A DNA stretch of 64,000 nt from Devosia lacusdianchii (GTDB lineage Bacteria; Pseudomonadota; Alphaproteobacteria; Rhizobiales; Devosiaceae): assembly GCF_022429625.1 (NCBI RefSeq), contig NZ_CP092483.1, positions 1,860,001-1,924,000 of the forward strand, given 5' to 3'. The notes under the pieces are model-generated. The model saw only the letters and a list, made by a program, of their open reading frames with translations. It made no database searches and was not told the origin of the DNA. Shown here one piece after another: positions 50,251 through 59,698 of this stretch. The position numbers were made by a program, and so were the translations under genes. Positions within the stretch are counted from its first letter, which is position 1. Each line of letters begins with the position of its first letter.

Positions 50251-51597
50251 TCAGACCTTGTTCTCGGCTAGGTACTTTTCTAGCCAGTGGATGTCGTAAT
50301 TTCCGGCCAGGATATCGGGTTCGCGGATCAGGCGCTGGAACAGTGGCAGCGTCGTCTTGATGCCATCGACGACGAATTCGTCGATCGCACGGCGCAGGCG
50401 CTGCAGGCACTCTTCACGGGTGCGACCGTAGACAATGAGCTTGCCGATCAGCGAGTCATAATAGGGCGGGATCTTGTAGCCTTGATAGACTGCGGAATCG
50501 ACGCGCACGCCAACGCCACCGGCCGGGTGGTAGAAGGTGATCGTACCGGGTGAGGGTGCGAAGGTCTGCGGATCCTCGGCGTTGATGCGCACTTCGATGG
50601 CATGGCCATAGAACTGCACCTGATCCTGCGTCATCGACAGCTTTTCGCCCGAGGCGACGCGGATCTGCTCATAGACGATGTCTATGCCGGTGATGCGCTC
50701 GGTGACCGGATGCTCCACCTGCAGGCGCGTGTTCATTTCGATGAAATAGAACTCGCCGTTCTCGTACAGGAACTCGATCGTGCCGGCGCCCGAATATTTG
50801 AGCTTGCGCATGGCGGCGGCGCAAATCTCGCCGATCTTGTCGCGCTCTTCCGGCTTGATGGTCGGGCCGCCGGCCTCTTCCCAGACCTTCTGGTGGCGGC
50901 GCTGTAGCGAGCAGTCGCGCACGCCAAGATGCACCGCATTGCCCTGGCCGTCGCCCATCACCTGGACTTCGATGTGGCGCGGCTTGCCGAGGTACTTTTC
51001 CATATAGACGCTGTCGTTGCCGAAAGCGGCCTTGGCCTCGGTGCGAGCGGTCGACCAGGCTTCGAGAACGTCTTTCTCGGTCTTGGCGACCTTCATGCCG
51101 CGGCCACCGCCACCGGCAGTCGCCTTGATCAGCACCGGGTAGCCGATTTCCTTGGCGGTCCGCAGTGCGTCTTCGTCGCTCTCCACCGCGCCAGCCGAGC
51201 CGGGCACCACGGGAATGCCCAGCTCCACGGCCGTCTTCTTGGCCGTGATCTTGTCGCCCATGATCTCAATGTGATGGGCCGACGGGCCGATGAACGTCAC
51301 CTTGTGCTCGCTCAAAATCTTGGCGAAGCGGGCGTTCTCGGACAGGAACCCGTAACCGGGATGGACCGCATCAGCGCCGGTGATTTCACAGGCAGCCAGG
51401 ATGGACGGGATATTGAGATAGCTGTCCTTGGCGGCGTTCGGCCCGATGCAAACGCTTTCGTCGGCGAGGCGCACATGCATCGCGTTGGCGTCGGCGGTGG
51501 AGTGCACCGCCACGGTCTGAATGCCGAGTTCCTTGCAGGCACGCAGGATGCGCAGGGCGATTTCGCCTCTGTTGGCGATGAGGACCTTCTGGAACAT
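50251..51597 (-). CDS. accC: Acetyl-CoA carboxylase, biotin carboxylase subunit
   Basis: A 448-residue biotin carboxylase. The N-terminus MFQKVLIANRGEIALRI is diagnostic; the ATP-grasp loop KATAGGGGRGMKVA, EKYLGKPRHIEVQVMGD, RDCSLQRRHQKV and EMNTRLQVEHPVTE with the catalytic residues follow. It carboxylates biotin on AccB in fatty acid synthesis. The start was chosen at this Met; the upstream codons overlap the gap after accB. It forms an operon with accB (ten bases apart) and aroQ. Confidence 0.97.
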   Translation of the reverse strand: MFQKVLIANRGEIALRILRACKELGIQTVAVHSTADANAMHVRLADESVCIGPNAAKDSYLNIPSILAACEITGADAVHPGYGFLSENARFAKILSEHKVTFIGPSAHHIEIMGDKITAKKTAVELGIPVVPGSAGAVESDEDALRTAKEIGYPVLIKATAGGGGRGMKVAKTEKDVLEAWSTARTEAKAAFGNDSVYMEKYLGKPRHIEVQVMGDGQGNAVHLGVRDCSLQRRHQKVWEEAGGPTIKPEERDKIGEICAAAMRKLKYSGAGTIEFLYENGEFYFIEMNTRLQVEHPVTERITGIDIVYEQIRVASGEKLSMTQDQVQFYGHAIEVRINAEDPQTFAPSPGTITFYHPAGGVGVRVDSAVYQGYKIPPYYDSLIGKLIVYGRTREECLQRLRRAIDEFVVDGIKTTLPLFQRLIREPDILAGNYDIHWLEKYLAENKV

Positions 51598-51607
51598 GGA
51601 GTCCCCC

Positions 51608-52102
51608 TTACTCGATGACGACGAGCGGCTCGCCGTATTCCACCGGCTGGGCATCCTGGACGAGGATGCGCGTGACGGTGCCGGAGCGGTGCGCCGGGAT
51701 CTGGTTCATCGTCTTCATGGCTTCGATGATCAGCAGCGTCTGGCCTTCACTGACCTTGGCGCCGACATCGACGAAAGCCGGCTTGCCGGGCTCGGGCGAC
51801 CGATAGGCCGTGCCGACCATGGGGGAGGTGAGGGTGCCTGGGTTGGAAGCAAGGTCTTCGGCGGCGACCGGGGCAGCGGCGGGAACCGAACCGGCCGGAG
51901 CGATCGAGGCCGGGGCAGCCTGCTGCGGCGCCTGGATGTATTGCGGTGGCGCAGCGTAGGTTACGCCTTCATTGGCGTAGGAGCGCGTGACGCGGACCCG
52001 GAAATCTTCCTTCTCGATCTCGATCTCGGCGAGATTTTCCTTATTGAGCAATTCGGCAATGGCTCGGATCAGGTCCTGATCGTCCTGCGATGACTTGGTC
52101 AT
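51608..52102 (-). CDS. accB: Acetyl-CoA carboxylase, biotin carboxyl carrier protein
   Basis: A 164-residue carrier: a helical N-terminal part ([30 protein letters not shown]), an Ala/Pro-rich linker (about residues 50-85) and a biotinyl domain ([14 protein letters not shown] ... [15 protein letters not shown]), where the Lys of AMKTM is biotinylated. The form EAMKTMN is usual in alphaproteobacteria. The start at MTKSSQ is the family start; the longer open frame overlaps the end of aroQ. Confidence 0.96.
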   Translation of the reverse strand: MTKSSQDDQDLIRAIAELLNKENLAEIEIEKEDFRVRVTRSYANEGVTYAAPPQYIQAPQQAAPASIAPAGSVPAAAPVAAEDLASNPGTLTSPMVGTAYRSPEPGKPAFVDVGAKVSEGQTLLIIEAMKTMNQIPAHRSGTVTRILVQDAQPVEYGEPLVVIE

Positions 52103-52136
52103 TCTTGTCGGTCTCCCGCGCGTTACGCGTTGATCG

Positions 52137-52574
52137 TTATTTGAGTTTTTCGGCCAAGGCCACAAGGGCTAGTCTATACCCGGTGATACCAAAGCCGCAA
52201 ATGACACCAAGCGCTACCGACGACACATAGGAATGGTGCCGGAACGGTTCGCGCTGGTGGATATTGCTGAGATGCACTTCGGCCACGGGCAAGCCAACCG
52301 CCTTGAGAGCGTCATGGATCGCGACCGAGGTGTGCGAATAGGCAGCAGGATTGATGAGGATCGCGTCGGCGGTTTTCCGCGCGTCCTGAATCCAGGTCAC
52401 CAGTTCACCTTCGTGGTTGGACTGGCGAAAATCGACATGGAGGCCCAGCTCGTCGCCGGACGTCTTGCACAAGACTTCCACGTCCTTGAGCGTGTGCGCG
52501 CCATAGATGTCAGGCTCGCGGGTGCCGAGCAGATTGAGGTTCGGGCCGTTGAGGACGAGAACGCGCTTTGCCAT
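52137..52574 (-). CDS. aroQ: 3-dehydroquinate dehydratase, type II
   Basis: A 145-residue type II dehydroquinase. [25 protein letters not shown] holds the catalytic Tyr and Arg region, [13 protein letters not shown] the substrate loop, and [13 protein letters not shown] and [18 protein letters not shown] the His and binding residues. It catalyses the third step of the shikimate pathway. The start at MAKRV was chosen by homology; the upstream part ([13 protein letters not shown]) is probably not translated. It sits before accB, as in many rhizobia. Confidence 0.95.
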   Translation of the reverse strand: MAKRVLVLNGPNLNLLGTREPDIYGAHTLKDVEVLCKTSGDELGLHVDFRQSNHEGELVTWIQDARKTADAILINPAAYSHTSVAIHDALKAVGLPVAEVHLSNIHQREPFRHHSYVSSVALGVICGFGITGYRLALVALAEKLK

Positions 52575-52666
52575 GATTTTTGCCTTGTGCACCGGCCCCT
52601 TGGACCGGCGCAAGCCCGGTTATACGAAATGCACCGAAAAGGCAAAGAACGCGGCAAAAGTGGGGC

Positions 52667-53539
52667 TTAGCCCTCGCATTGCGTCTCACCGCATTCGCGC
52701 ATATTGGCGATCCGCGTCCGCAACTCATCGAGGCCGATGGCTCCGGGAATGATCTCGTTGCCGATGATATAGGTGGGCGTGCCGGTGATGTTGAGCGCCT
52801 TGGCGATCTCGTAGGAGGTCTGGATAGTCTGCGATACGGCCTCCGTACCCATGTCGAGTTCGAGGCTAACCGGGCTCAGGCCCAATGCGGCAGCAGCGTC
52901 GAGCGCCACCTTCTTGTCCACCTGGCCGCGGCTGGTGAAGAGGGCTTCGTGGAACGCCCAATAGTCCACGTCGGCATCGCCAACCAGAACGGCGACGCGC
53001 GCCGCATCGATCGATTCGTTGGAGAGGATGGGGAATTCCTTGAGGATCACACGCAGGTTCGGATCCTCGGCCAGCAGGGTCGCCATGTCGGGCAGGGCCG
53101 AGCGGCAATAACCGCAATTGTAGTCGAAGAACTCGACCAGGGTGACGTCGCCATCCGGATTGCCGAGCACGACCTGACCGGGATCGTTGAAGATCGCGTC
53201 CTGCATGGAGGCTATCGCCGTCGTCGCCTTGTCGCGCTCTTCCGACTGCAGCGTCGCGTCCAGGGCGACGGACATGCGCTGCAAGATCTTGGGGTCGCTC
53301 ATGAGGTAGGATTCGATCAGCGGGTTGATCGTGTCCGGCGTGATGGCTGCTGTAGCCTGAACTGGCGTGGCGGCGGTCTCGGCAAGGCGCTTGGCATCAT
53401 AGGCCGTCAGGGCCTCGTCGATCATCGCCTGTACGGCGACACTGTCGGTCTGCAGGGCGGGTTTGTTGAAGGCCGAATAGCCCAAGGCCCCGGCCAGGAT
53501 GCCTGTAACGGCGACAAGGGCGAGAGTAACGCGCGACAT
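52667..53539 (-). CDS. DsbA-family thiol:disulfide oxidoreductase
   Basis: A 290-residue periplasmic protein: an N-terminal signal or anchor (MSRVTLALVAVTGILAGALGYSA), a helical spacer (about residues 30-115), then a thioredoxin-fold domain with the active site FFDYNCGYCRSA, KEFPILSN, ITGTPTYIIGNEIIPGA (cis-Pro loop). The CGYC motif and spacer match the alphaproteobacterial DsbA-like (BdbD/ScsC-type) proteins encoded next to aroQ. It probably forms or isomerises disulfides in exported proteins. An upstream TTG two codons earlier is less likely as the start. Confidence 0.9.
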   Translation of the reverse strand: MSRVTLALVAVTGILAGALGYSAFNKPALQTDSVAVQAMIDEALTAYDAKRLAETAATPVQATAAITPDTINPLIESYLMSDPKILQRMSVALDATLQSEERDKATTAIASMQDAIFNDPGQVVLGNPDGDVTLVEFFDYNCGYCRSALPDMATLLAEDPNLRVILKEFPILSNESIDAARVAVLVGDADVDYWAFHEALFTSRGQVDKKVALDAAAALGLSPVSLELDMGTEAVSQTIQTSYEIAKALNITGTPTYIIGNEIIPGAIGLDELRTRIANMRECGETQCEG

Positions 53540-53695
53540 GGGCAACGGGCTCCAACAGAAATCGAGAGCTGCTTCTAGCAGACCAAACGCAGATTAGCAG
53601 CCGGTAGTGAACGCCCGCTTCCGCGTTGATATCAATTGTTGTTGAGAGGCCCAGCCGAACCGGTTAGGCGGAGGGTGTAGCCAGGGAAAGCGCCA

Positions 53696-54844
53696 ATGAC
53701 CGAACAGCCCGCCGATGGATTGATGCCCTTCCATGCCATGGAGATTCTGAAACGGGCAAAGGCCATCGAGGCGAGCGGCCGCACGGTTTGCCATCTTGAA
53801 GTCGGCGAACCGGGTTCGCCGCCAGCGCCCAAGGTCATCGAGGCCGTCGCGCGAGCGCTGCCGCAGGCACAGGGCTATACCAATGCCAAGGGCATGAGCG
53901 AGCTGCGCGAGGCTTTGGCGGGATATTACGCGGACCAGCACGGCGTCGCGGTCGATCCCGATCTCATCGTCAGCACCATGGGCTCGTCGGCCGGCTTCAT
54001 CATCGCCTTCCACACGGCGTTCCGGCCGGGCGCCCGTATCGCCATCACGCGGCCGGGCTATCCGGCCTATGTCAATACGCTGCTCGGCCTGGGTTTCGGT
54101 ATCGCCGAAATACCGCTGACGGCGGCCAATGGATGGCGGCTGACCGGCGCTGATATCGAGGCGGCCCACGCCGACAATCCGTTCGATGGCTTGCTTTTCG
54201 CCAGTCCGGCGAACCCCACCGGGGCCGCCGTCGATCGCGCGCAACTGGCCGATATCATCGATGCCTGCCGGCGCCTGGGCGTACGGCTGATCTCGGACGA
54301 GATCTACCATGGACTGGATTATCGCGGCCCGTCGGTCAGTGCGCTTGAACTGACGCGGGATGCCATCGTCATCAACAGCTTTTCCAAATACTATTGCATG
54401 ACCGGCTGGCGCATCGGTTGGATGGCGCTCCCCGAGGACCTGATCCGCCGGGCGGAAATCCTGCAGCAGAACCTGTTTATCTCAGCGCCCACGCTGAGCC
54501 AGATCGCCGCGACCGTGGCGCTCGGCGAGCGCGACTATTCCGAAGCGCAGAAGGACAGCTACGCCGCCAATCGGGCGCTGCTGAACGACGGTCTCCACGC
54601 GCTGGGTTTCGACATCGGCGACCCGTCAGACGGGGCCTTCTACGCCTATGCGGGGATCGGCAGTTTCTCCAACGACGCAACCAGCTTTTGCGAGACGATG
54701 CTGGACGAAGCCGGCGTCGCGATTACGCCGGGCATCGACTTCGATCGTACCGGCGGGCATCGCTACGTCCGGTTCTCGTATGCTGGGAAGCGCGAGACGA
54801 TCGAGATTGCGCTGGAGCGGATGCGGACGTTCCTAAGCAAATAG
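53696..54844 (+). CDS. PLP-dependent class I/II aminotransferase
   Basis: A 382-residue fold-type I aminotransferase. CHLEVGEPGSPPAPKV, GYTNAKGMSELREA, the Asn/Pro segment FASPANPTGAAV, SDEIYHGLDY and the Schiff-base Lys in NSFSKYYCMTGWRIGWM are all present. Substrate is uncertain: aspartate/aromatic-type enzymes look like this. In rhizobia a gene of this type is regularly found near dsbA and aroQ. AGGGAAA precedes the ATG. It is divergent from dsbA. Confidence 0.9.
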   Translation: MTEQPADGLMPFHAMEILKRAKAIEASGRTVCHLEVGEPGSPPAPKVIEAVARALPQAQGYTNAKGMSELREALAGYYADQHGVAVDPDLIVSTMGSSAGFIIAFHTAFRPGARIAITRPGYPAYVNTLLGLGFGIAEIPLTAANGWRLTGADIEAAHADNPFDGLLFASPANPTGAAVDRAQLADIIDACRRLGVRLISDEIYHGLDYRGPSVSALELTRDAIVINSFSKYYCMTGWRIGWMALPEDLIRRAEILQQNLFISAPTLSQIAATVALGERDYSEAQKDSYAANRALLNDGLHALGFDIGDPSDGAFYAYAGIGSFSNDATSFCETMLDEAGVAITPGIDFDRTGGHRYVRFSYAGKRETIEIALERMRTFLSK

Positions 54845-54919
54845 CGGAGCCCGATTAAGGAACCGGATATCGTTTCGGCCTATAGGTAGGACCACGTTCA
54901 GGGCGGAGGAGCGCTGACG

Positions 54920-55522
54920 ATGCCGTCGCTTGAACCTGGGCCGCTTGGTGATTGCACTGCCATCATCGTCGCCCATGACGAAACGACAAGCACAACATTG
55001 CTGAGTCTTGCACAGCGGGTTGGCTTCGGTCAGGTCACGACCGCGTCGGAGCCGCTATACCCACTGATGTTCTTTTTGGTCCATTTCGGTATTGGCCGGG
55101 CAGCAAAGGAAAAACTGATCCAGCAAATCCGCGCGACGGCATCGCCGCTGGTGCAGCTTGCCCCGATCATTCTCTTCGCGCCGGACGGGCCATACGATCG
55201 CCTTCTCGAGTATATCGAGATGGGCTTTGACGACGTGATCTTCCTGCCCGAGAAGCGCCACGTTCTGGCTGCGAGACTTGCGGCGCAAGTGGATCAGGAG
55301 CACATCTACATCGAGACCGGCAGTTATCTGGGGCCCGATCGCCGCCGCATGGAGCTTCCCGGCCATACCCATCCGAATCGGGGATCTGGCAGCTTTGAGC
55401 ACAAGCGCCTGACGGTCTTGCGCAAGGTCGACAGCGGCCCGCAAATCGTGCGCACGCAATTGTTTCTCAAGCAGAACCACGAGGCGCCCAAACACGCGCT
55501 GACCGGAAGACGAACGGCCTGA
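54920..55522 (+). CDS. Degenerate receiver-like protein with GPDRRR motif
   Basis: A 200-residue protein. The N-terminal half (about 10-125) reads like a response-regulator receiver fold (TAIIVAHDETTSTTLLSLAQRVGFGQV ... IILFAPDGP ... GFDDVIFLPEKRHVLAARL), but the expected phosphoacceptor Asp in the third strand is absent (MFFLVHFGI). The C-terminal part contains YLGPDRRRMELPG and a basic stretch. GGAGGAGC supports the start. A signalling role without phosphorylation is an inference; I cannot name the family. Confidence 0.6.
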   Translation: MPSLEPGPLGDCTAIIVAHDETTSTTLLSLAQRVGFGQVTTASEPLYPLMFFLVHFGIGRAAKEKLIQQIRATASPLVQLAPIILFAPDGPYDRLLEYIEMGFDDVIFLPEKRHVLAARLAAQVDQEHIYIETGSYLGPDRRRMELPGHTHPNRGSGSFEHKRLTVLRKVDSGPQIVRTQLFLKQNHEAPKHALTGRRTA

Positions 55523-55619
55523 GCTCACGGCTGGACAGCGCCCCCAAGAGCGTCAAAACCGGGTGGCGACTCGCTGTGCTTTGCGATGCCATCGATCACC
55601 ACGCATACGAGGACAACCG

Positions 55620-56384
55620 ATGTCGCAAACCGCTAAGGCCAGCCAGTTCGCCACGCTCCATATCCCGGGCAATCCGCTGGTTATCTACAATGCCTGGGAT
55701 GCCGGCAGTGCGGCGGCCATTGCGGCTGGCGGCGCCAGGGCCATCGGCACGGGTAGCTGGTCGGTGGCCGCTGCCCAAGGCTACGAGGATGGTCAGGCGT
55801 TGCCACTGGCGACCCTTGAGCTGATCGCCGGCCGCATCGTGGCCAGCATCGACCTGCCGGTGAGCGTCGATTTCGAAGGCGCCTATGCCGAAGCGCCGGA
55901 TGCCGCCGCTGCCAATGTCGGACGGTTGATATCGCTGGGCGTGGTCGGGATCAATTTCGAGGATCAGGTCGTCGGCAAGGGGGACGCGATCTACGGCATC
56001 GAGCAGCAGCAGGCGCGGATCGCCGCGATCCGCCGGACCGCAGATGCAAGCCTGCCGGGCTTCTTCATCAATGCTCGAACTGACCTGTTCTTGCAGGCGG
56101 CCGCCGACCAGCATGGCGGGTTGGTGGACGAGGCAATCGCGCGCGGTAAGGCGTATGCTGCTGCAGGCGCCAGCGGCTTCTTCGTGCCGGGTCTGGCCGA
56201 TGCCGGCCTGATTGCCCGCGTCTGCGCCGAGGTCGCGCTGCCGATCAATATCATGATGTTCGCCGGCGTGCCGGCGGTCGGGGAACTTGCGGCGCTCGGC
56301 GTTGCCCGCGTCAGCCACGGCCCCGGCCCGTTCCGGACGGCCATGGCCGAGCTGACCAAGCGTGCGACGGAGATATTCGCCTGA
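55620..56384 (+). CDS. Isocitrate lyase/PEP mutase family protein
   Basis: A 254-residue TIM-barrel protein of the isocitrate lyase/phosphoenolpyruvate mutase group: YNAWDAGSAAAIAAGGARAIGTGSWS, VSVDFEGAYAE (metal-binding Asp/Glu), GVVGINFEDQV, FFINARTDLFL and AGASGFFVPGLAD. The isocitrate-lyase KKCGH loop is missing, so it is a member of the smaller C-C/C-P lyase branch, often annotated carboxyvinyl-carboxyphosphonate phosphorylmutase. The reaction is unknown. GAGGA precedes the ATG. It converges on rne across a shared terminator. Confidence 0.85.
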   Translation: MSQTAKASQFATLHIPGNPLVIYNAWDAGSAAAIAAGGARAIGTGSWSVAAAQGYEDGQALPLATLELIAGRIVASIDLPVSVDFEGAYAEAPDAAAANVGRLISLGVVGINFEDQVVGKGDAIYGIEQQQARIAAIRRTADASLPGFFINARTDLFLQAAADQHGGLVDEAIARGKAYAAAGASGFFVPGLADAGLIARVCAEVALPINIMMFAGVPAVGELAALGVARVSHGPGPFRTAMAELTKRATEIFA

Positions 56385-56410
56385 CCCTCTCGTCGCTGGG
56401 TGTAGCAAAG

Positions 56411-56437
56411 AAAAAGGCGGCCCGGAGGCCGCCTTTT
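56411..56437. terminator. Bidirectional intrinsic terminator
   Basis: AAAAA-GGCGGCC-CGGA-GGCCGCC-TTTT: a perfect 7-bp GC stem with an A-run on one side and a T-run on the other, between the stop codons of two convergent genes. It should terminate both transcripts. Confidence 0.9.
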
Positions 56438-56443
56438 GTCGTT

Positions 56444-59131
56444 CTAGCCGAGGCCGAGGCGGCGCTGCCACCAACCGGCTTTCTTCTTCGGCTCAGGTTC
56501 ACCGCCTTCAGCTTCCGCCTTGGGCGCGCTCGATGACACGACAATGCCTTCGGCCGGTAGCTCCTTCTTGGCGCGGCGCGGCTTGGGCGCATCCTCGGCC
56601 GGAGCGGCTTCTGCCGTTGGCGCTGGCACGACTTCCGGCGCGGGTTCGGCCTTTGGTGCTGCCTTCGGCTTGCGCGCACGGGCGCTCACTTCGGCTACGG
56701 GAGCAGCTTCCGCCGCTTCTGCCTTGGGCTTGCGGGTCCGCGGCTTGCGCTTTGGCTTTTCGTGCTCGGCAGCTTCGGCCACAGGAGCGGCCTCGACGGG
56801 CGCCGCTTCGAGCGGAGCCGATTCAGCAGTTTCCTCGACCTTCTTGCGGCGCGAGCGCTTGGGCTTCTCGGCTGGAGCTTCGGCGACCGGCTCGGGCGCC
56901 GCTGCAACGGCCTCCTGCGCCAGCAATTCCTGGGCAACCGCATCGGAGGCGTCCGGGCTCAACCCATCCTCACCAGCGGGCGAGGGGGCCTTCTCGACGC
57001 CCTCTTCGCCGTCACGACGATTGCGGCGGCCACCACGACGGCCACGACGGCGGCGCTTGCGGGCCTCGCCATCGGCCTGGCTTTCCTCGCCGGACGGGCG
57101 AGCACTGTTCTCGTCCGCATCCTCGCCATCTTCGGATTCATCGCTGGCGTCTGCGTCGGCCTCGACACGCGGCGGCTGCGCGGCGCGCTGCTGCTGCGGA
57201 CGCTGGCCGCCTTCGTCGCCACGATCGGCGCCGCCACGACGGCGGCGGCGACGGCGACGGCGACCACCTTCGCCCTCACCACCCTCGGTGGCGGACGCAG
57301 CCGGGCGCTCTTCGACTTCCTCGTCCTCGACCTCATCGACGATATCCTCGTCGGCATCGTCCTCGATAACGGCGCTATCGACGCGCACATGCTCGGCCGT
57401 GCGCTGCTCGGCATAGGCGATCACACGGGCTTCGCCCTTCTCGATCGCGAACTGGTGGCCGGTCATCTTGCCATCGGCGGTGATGGTGATCGACAGGCGG
57501 TTGCGGATTTCGAGAGACGTCAGGGTTTCGCGCTTGAAGTTCAGGATATAGAGCGCGACTTCCACGGGCACGCGGACGTTGATCGACTGGCCCTGGCGGC
57601 GCAGCACGTGGTCCTCGATATGGCGCATGATCATCAGCGCCAGCGACTCGACCGAACGCACCAGGCCCGTGCCGTCACAGATCGGGCACTTGTGGGTCGA
57701 ACTTTCGACGACGCCGAAGCGGATGCGCTGGCGGCTCATTTCCATCAGGCCGAAATGGCTGATGCGGCCGACCTGGATGCGGGCACGATCGTCCTTGAGG
57801 CAATCCTTGAGCTTGCGCTCGACGGCCCGGTTGGAGCGGTTCTCCATCATGTCGATGAAGTCGATGACGATGAGGCCGGCCAGGTCGCGCAGGCGGAGCT
57901 GGCGGCTGACTTCCTCGGCGGCTTCCAGATTGGTCTGGAGCGCGGTGTCCTCGATATTGTGCTCCTTGGTGGAGCGGCCCGAGTTCACGTCGATGGATAC
58001 GAGCGCTTCGGTCGGGTTGATGACGATATAGCCACCGGAGGGCAGGGTGACCGTCGGCGAGAACATCGAGTCGAGCTGGGCTTCGATGCCATACTTGGAG
58101 AACAGCGGCTGATCATCCTTGTAGAGCTGCACGTTCTTGGCGTGGCTCGGCATGATCATGCGCATGAAGTCCTTGGCCTCGCGGTAGGCGTCGTCGCCCG
58201 CCACGAACACTTCATCGATGTCCTTGTTGTAGAGATCGCGAATGGTCCGCTTGATCAGCGAGCCTTCCTCATAGACCAGGCACGGTGCCTGGCTCTTGAG
58301 GGTGAGCGAACGCACGCTCTCCCACAGCCGCATCAGGTATTCGAAGTCGCGCTTGACTTCGGCCTTGGTGCGGGACGCACCGGCCGTGCGCAGGATGACG
58401 CCCATGCCTTGAGGCACTTCCAGGTCGGACGTGATTTCCTTGAGACGCTTGCGGTCCGCAGCATTGGTGATCTTGCGCGAAATGCCGCCCCCCCGGGCGG
58501 TATTGGGCATCAGCACGGAGTAGCGACCAGCCAGCGACAGATAGGTGGTTAGAGCCGCGCCCTTGTTGCCGCGCTCTTCCTTGACCACCTGCACCAGCAT
58601 GACCTGCCGGCGCTTGATCACTTCCTGAATCTTGTAATGACGACGATTGTTGCTCGAGCGGCGACGCTCCGGCACTTCCTCAAGCGCATCGGCGCCGCCG
58701 ATTGACTCGACCGGCTCGGAATTGGCCGGCGCCTGCTCGATATGGCTGGCGTCTTCGGTTTCCTGCGGATCGGCCTCGGCGTCGGGCTCGGTTACACCTT
58801 CGGGCAGCGAGATGTTCTCGTCTGCCTCGTCGTGATGGTCCTCGGCCTCCTCATCGCGCAGCAGGGCCTCGCGGTCGGCAACCGGGATCTGGTAATAGTC
58901 AGGGTGGATTTCGCTGAAGGCGAGGAAGCCATGGCGGTTGCCGCCATATTCCACAAACGCCGCCTGCAGGGACGGCTCAACGCGCGTGACCTTGGCGAGG
59001 TAGATGTTCCCGCGCAACTGGCGACGGGTCGCCGATTCGAAATCGAACTCCTCGAGCCTGTTACCTGCTGTAACGACGATCCGTGTTTCTTCCGGGTGGA
59101 TGGCATCCACCAGCATTCTCTTGGTAGCCAT
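56444..59131 (-). CDS. rne: Ribonuclease E
   Basis: An 895-residue RNase E. It has an N-terminal S1 region (NIYLAKVTRVEPSLQAAFVEYGGNRHGFLAF) interrupted by an acidic insertion (about residues 80-160), a catalytic core with VSIDVNSGRSTKEHNIEDTALQTN and VIDFIDMM (catalytic Asp residues), and the Zn link CPICDGTG. The C-terminal third is unstructured, with an Arg-rich RNA-binding stretch, Ala/Glu/Pro/Lys repeats, and the end motif GWWQRRLG, a likely partner-binding site. Start at MATKRM with GGAGTTAACT. It makes the main mRNA-decay endonuclease. Confidence 0.96.
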   Translation of the reverse strand: MATKRMLVDAIHPEETRIVVTAGNRLEEFDFESATRRQLRGNIYLAKVTRVEPSLQAAFVEYGGNRHGFLAFSEIHPDYYQIPVADREALLRDEEAEDHHDEADENISLPEGVTEPDAEADPQETEDASHIEQAPANSEPVESIGGADALEEVPERRRSSNNRRHYKIQEVIKRRQVMLVQVVKEERGNKGAALTTYLSLAGRYSVLMPNTARGGGISRKITNAADRKRLKEITSDLEVPQGMGVILRTAGASRTKAEVKRDFEYLMRLWESVRSLTLKSQAPCLVYEEGSLIKRTIRDLYNKDIDEVFVAGDDAYREAKDFMRMIMPSHAKNVQLYKDDQPLFSKYGIEAQLDSMFSPTVTLPSGGYIVINPTEALVSIDVNSGRSTKEHNIEDTALQTNLEAAEEVSRQLRLRDLAGLIVIDFIDMMENRSNRAVERKLKDCLKDDRARIQVGRISHFGLMEMSRQRIRFGVVESSTHKCPICDGTGLVRSVESLALMIMRHIEDHVLRRQGQSINVRVPVEVALYILNFKRETLTSLEIRNRLSITITADGKMTGHQFAIEKGEARVIAYAEQRTAEHVRVDSAVIEDDADEDIVDEVEDEEVEERPAASATEGGEGEGGRRRRRRRRRGGADRGDEGGQRPQQQRAAQPPRVEADADASDESEDGEDADENSARPSGEESQADGEARKRRRRGRRGGRRNRRDGEEGVEKAPSPAGEDGLSPDASDAVAQELLAQEAVAAAPEPVAEAPAEKPKRSRRKKVEETAESAPLEAAPVEAAPVAEAAEHEKPKRKPRTRKPKAEAAEAAPVAEVSARARKPKAAPKAEPAPEVVPAPTAEAAPAEDAPKPRRAKKELPAEGIVVSSSAPKAEAEGGEPEPKKKAGWWQRRLGLG

Positions 59132-59698
59132 AGTTAACTCCGCGCGCTCGCGCGCCGACAAGAGGGCGCCGGAAAGCCGGAATCCTTCTGGTAGCGCAGT
59201 GCGAGGCGAATGGTTTGGGGGTGGTTGCGCGCACAAGCTCTGCCTTTAGCGCGCCGATATGGGTGGTCATGGCCGAAAGATGCAGCGTGGCAAAACGGCA
59301 ATCGTCATGTTCGATCGCGTCGCGTTCTGTCCGCCTGCGGGCCATCTGACCTCTTCCTATTGAGCTGTCCGCATCCGAAGATTTGCCGACAGCCGTCCGG
59401 TCCAAGGGGGACCGAAATTCGTAGCGAAGCGCAGGATTGCCGCTTCTGAACCGGGTTCGGAGGGTCTCTTCGTACCCCCTTACCCGGCCACTTCCTGCAC
59501 CGCTGTAGTTGGCCTTGTGGCCACGCAAACTGGTTCTGCAGGAAGCTTGCGCCTCACCACTAGCGTGTAGGGATGTTGCGTCCGAATGGCAACAGGAAAG
59601 TCGAAAAGCGCTACTGACAGGCTTTTAGCATGCCGTTATTGGCCGAACCCGCAAATCATCGCATAAGAGCGCTCGCGCCGCAGAATCGCCAGAACCTG
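59132..59698. promoter_or_regulatory. Gene-free region between rne and amidase with nested hairpins
   Basis: No gene was found in 567 bases. CTTCCTGCA (59491-59499) pairs with TGCAGGAAG (59537-59545), and inside it GGCC-TTGT-GGCC (59511-59522) forms a second hairpin. The region carries the divergent promoters of rne and the amidase gene. A long structured 5' leader of rne, as known for autoregulated RNase E mRNAs, is an inference. Confidence 0.45.
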
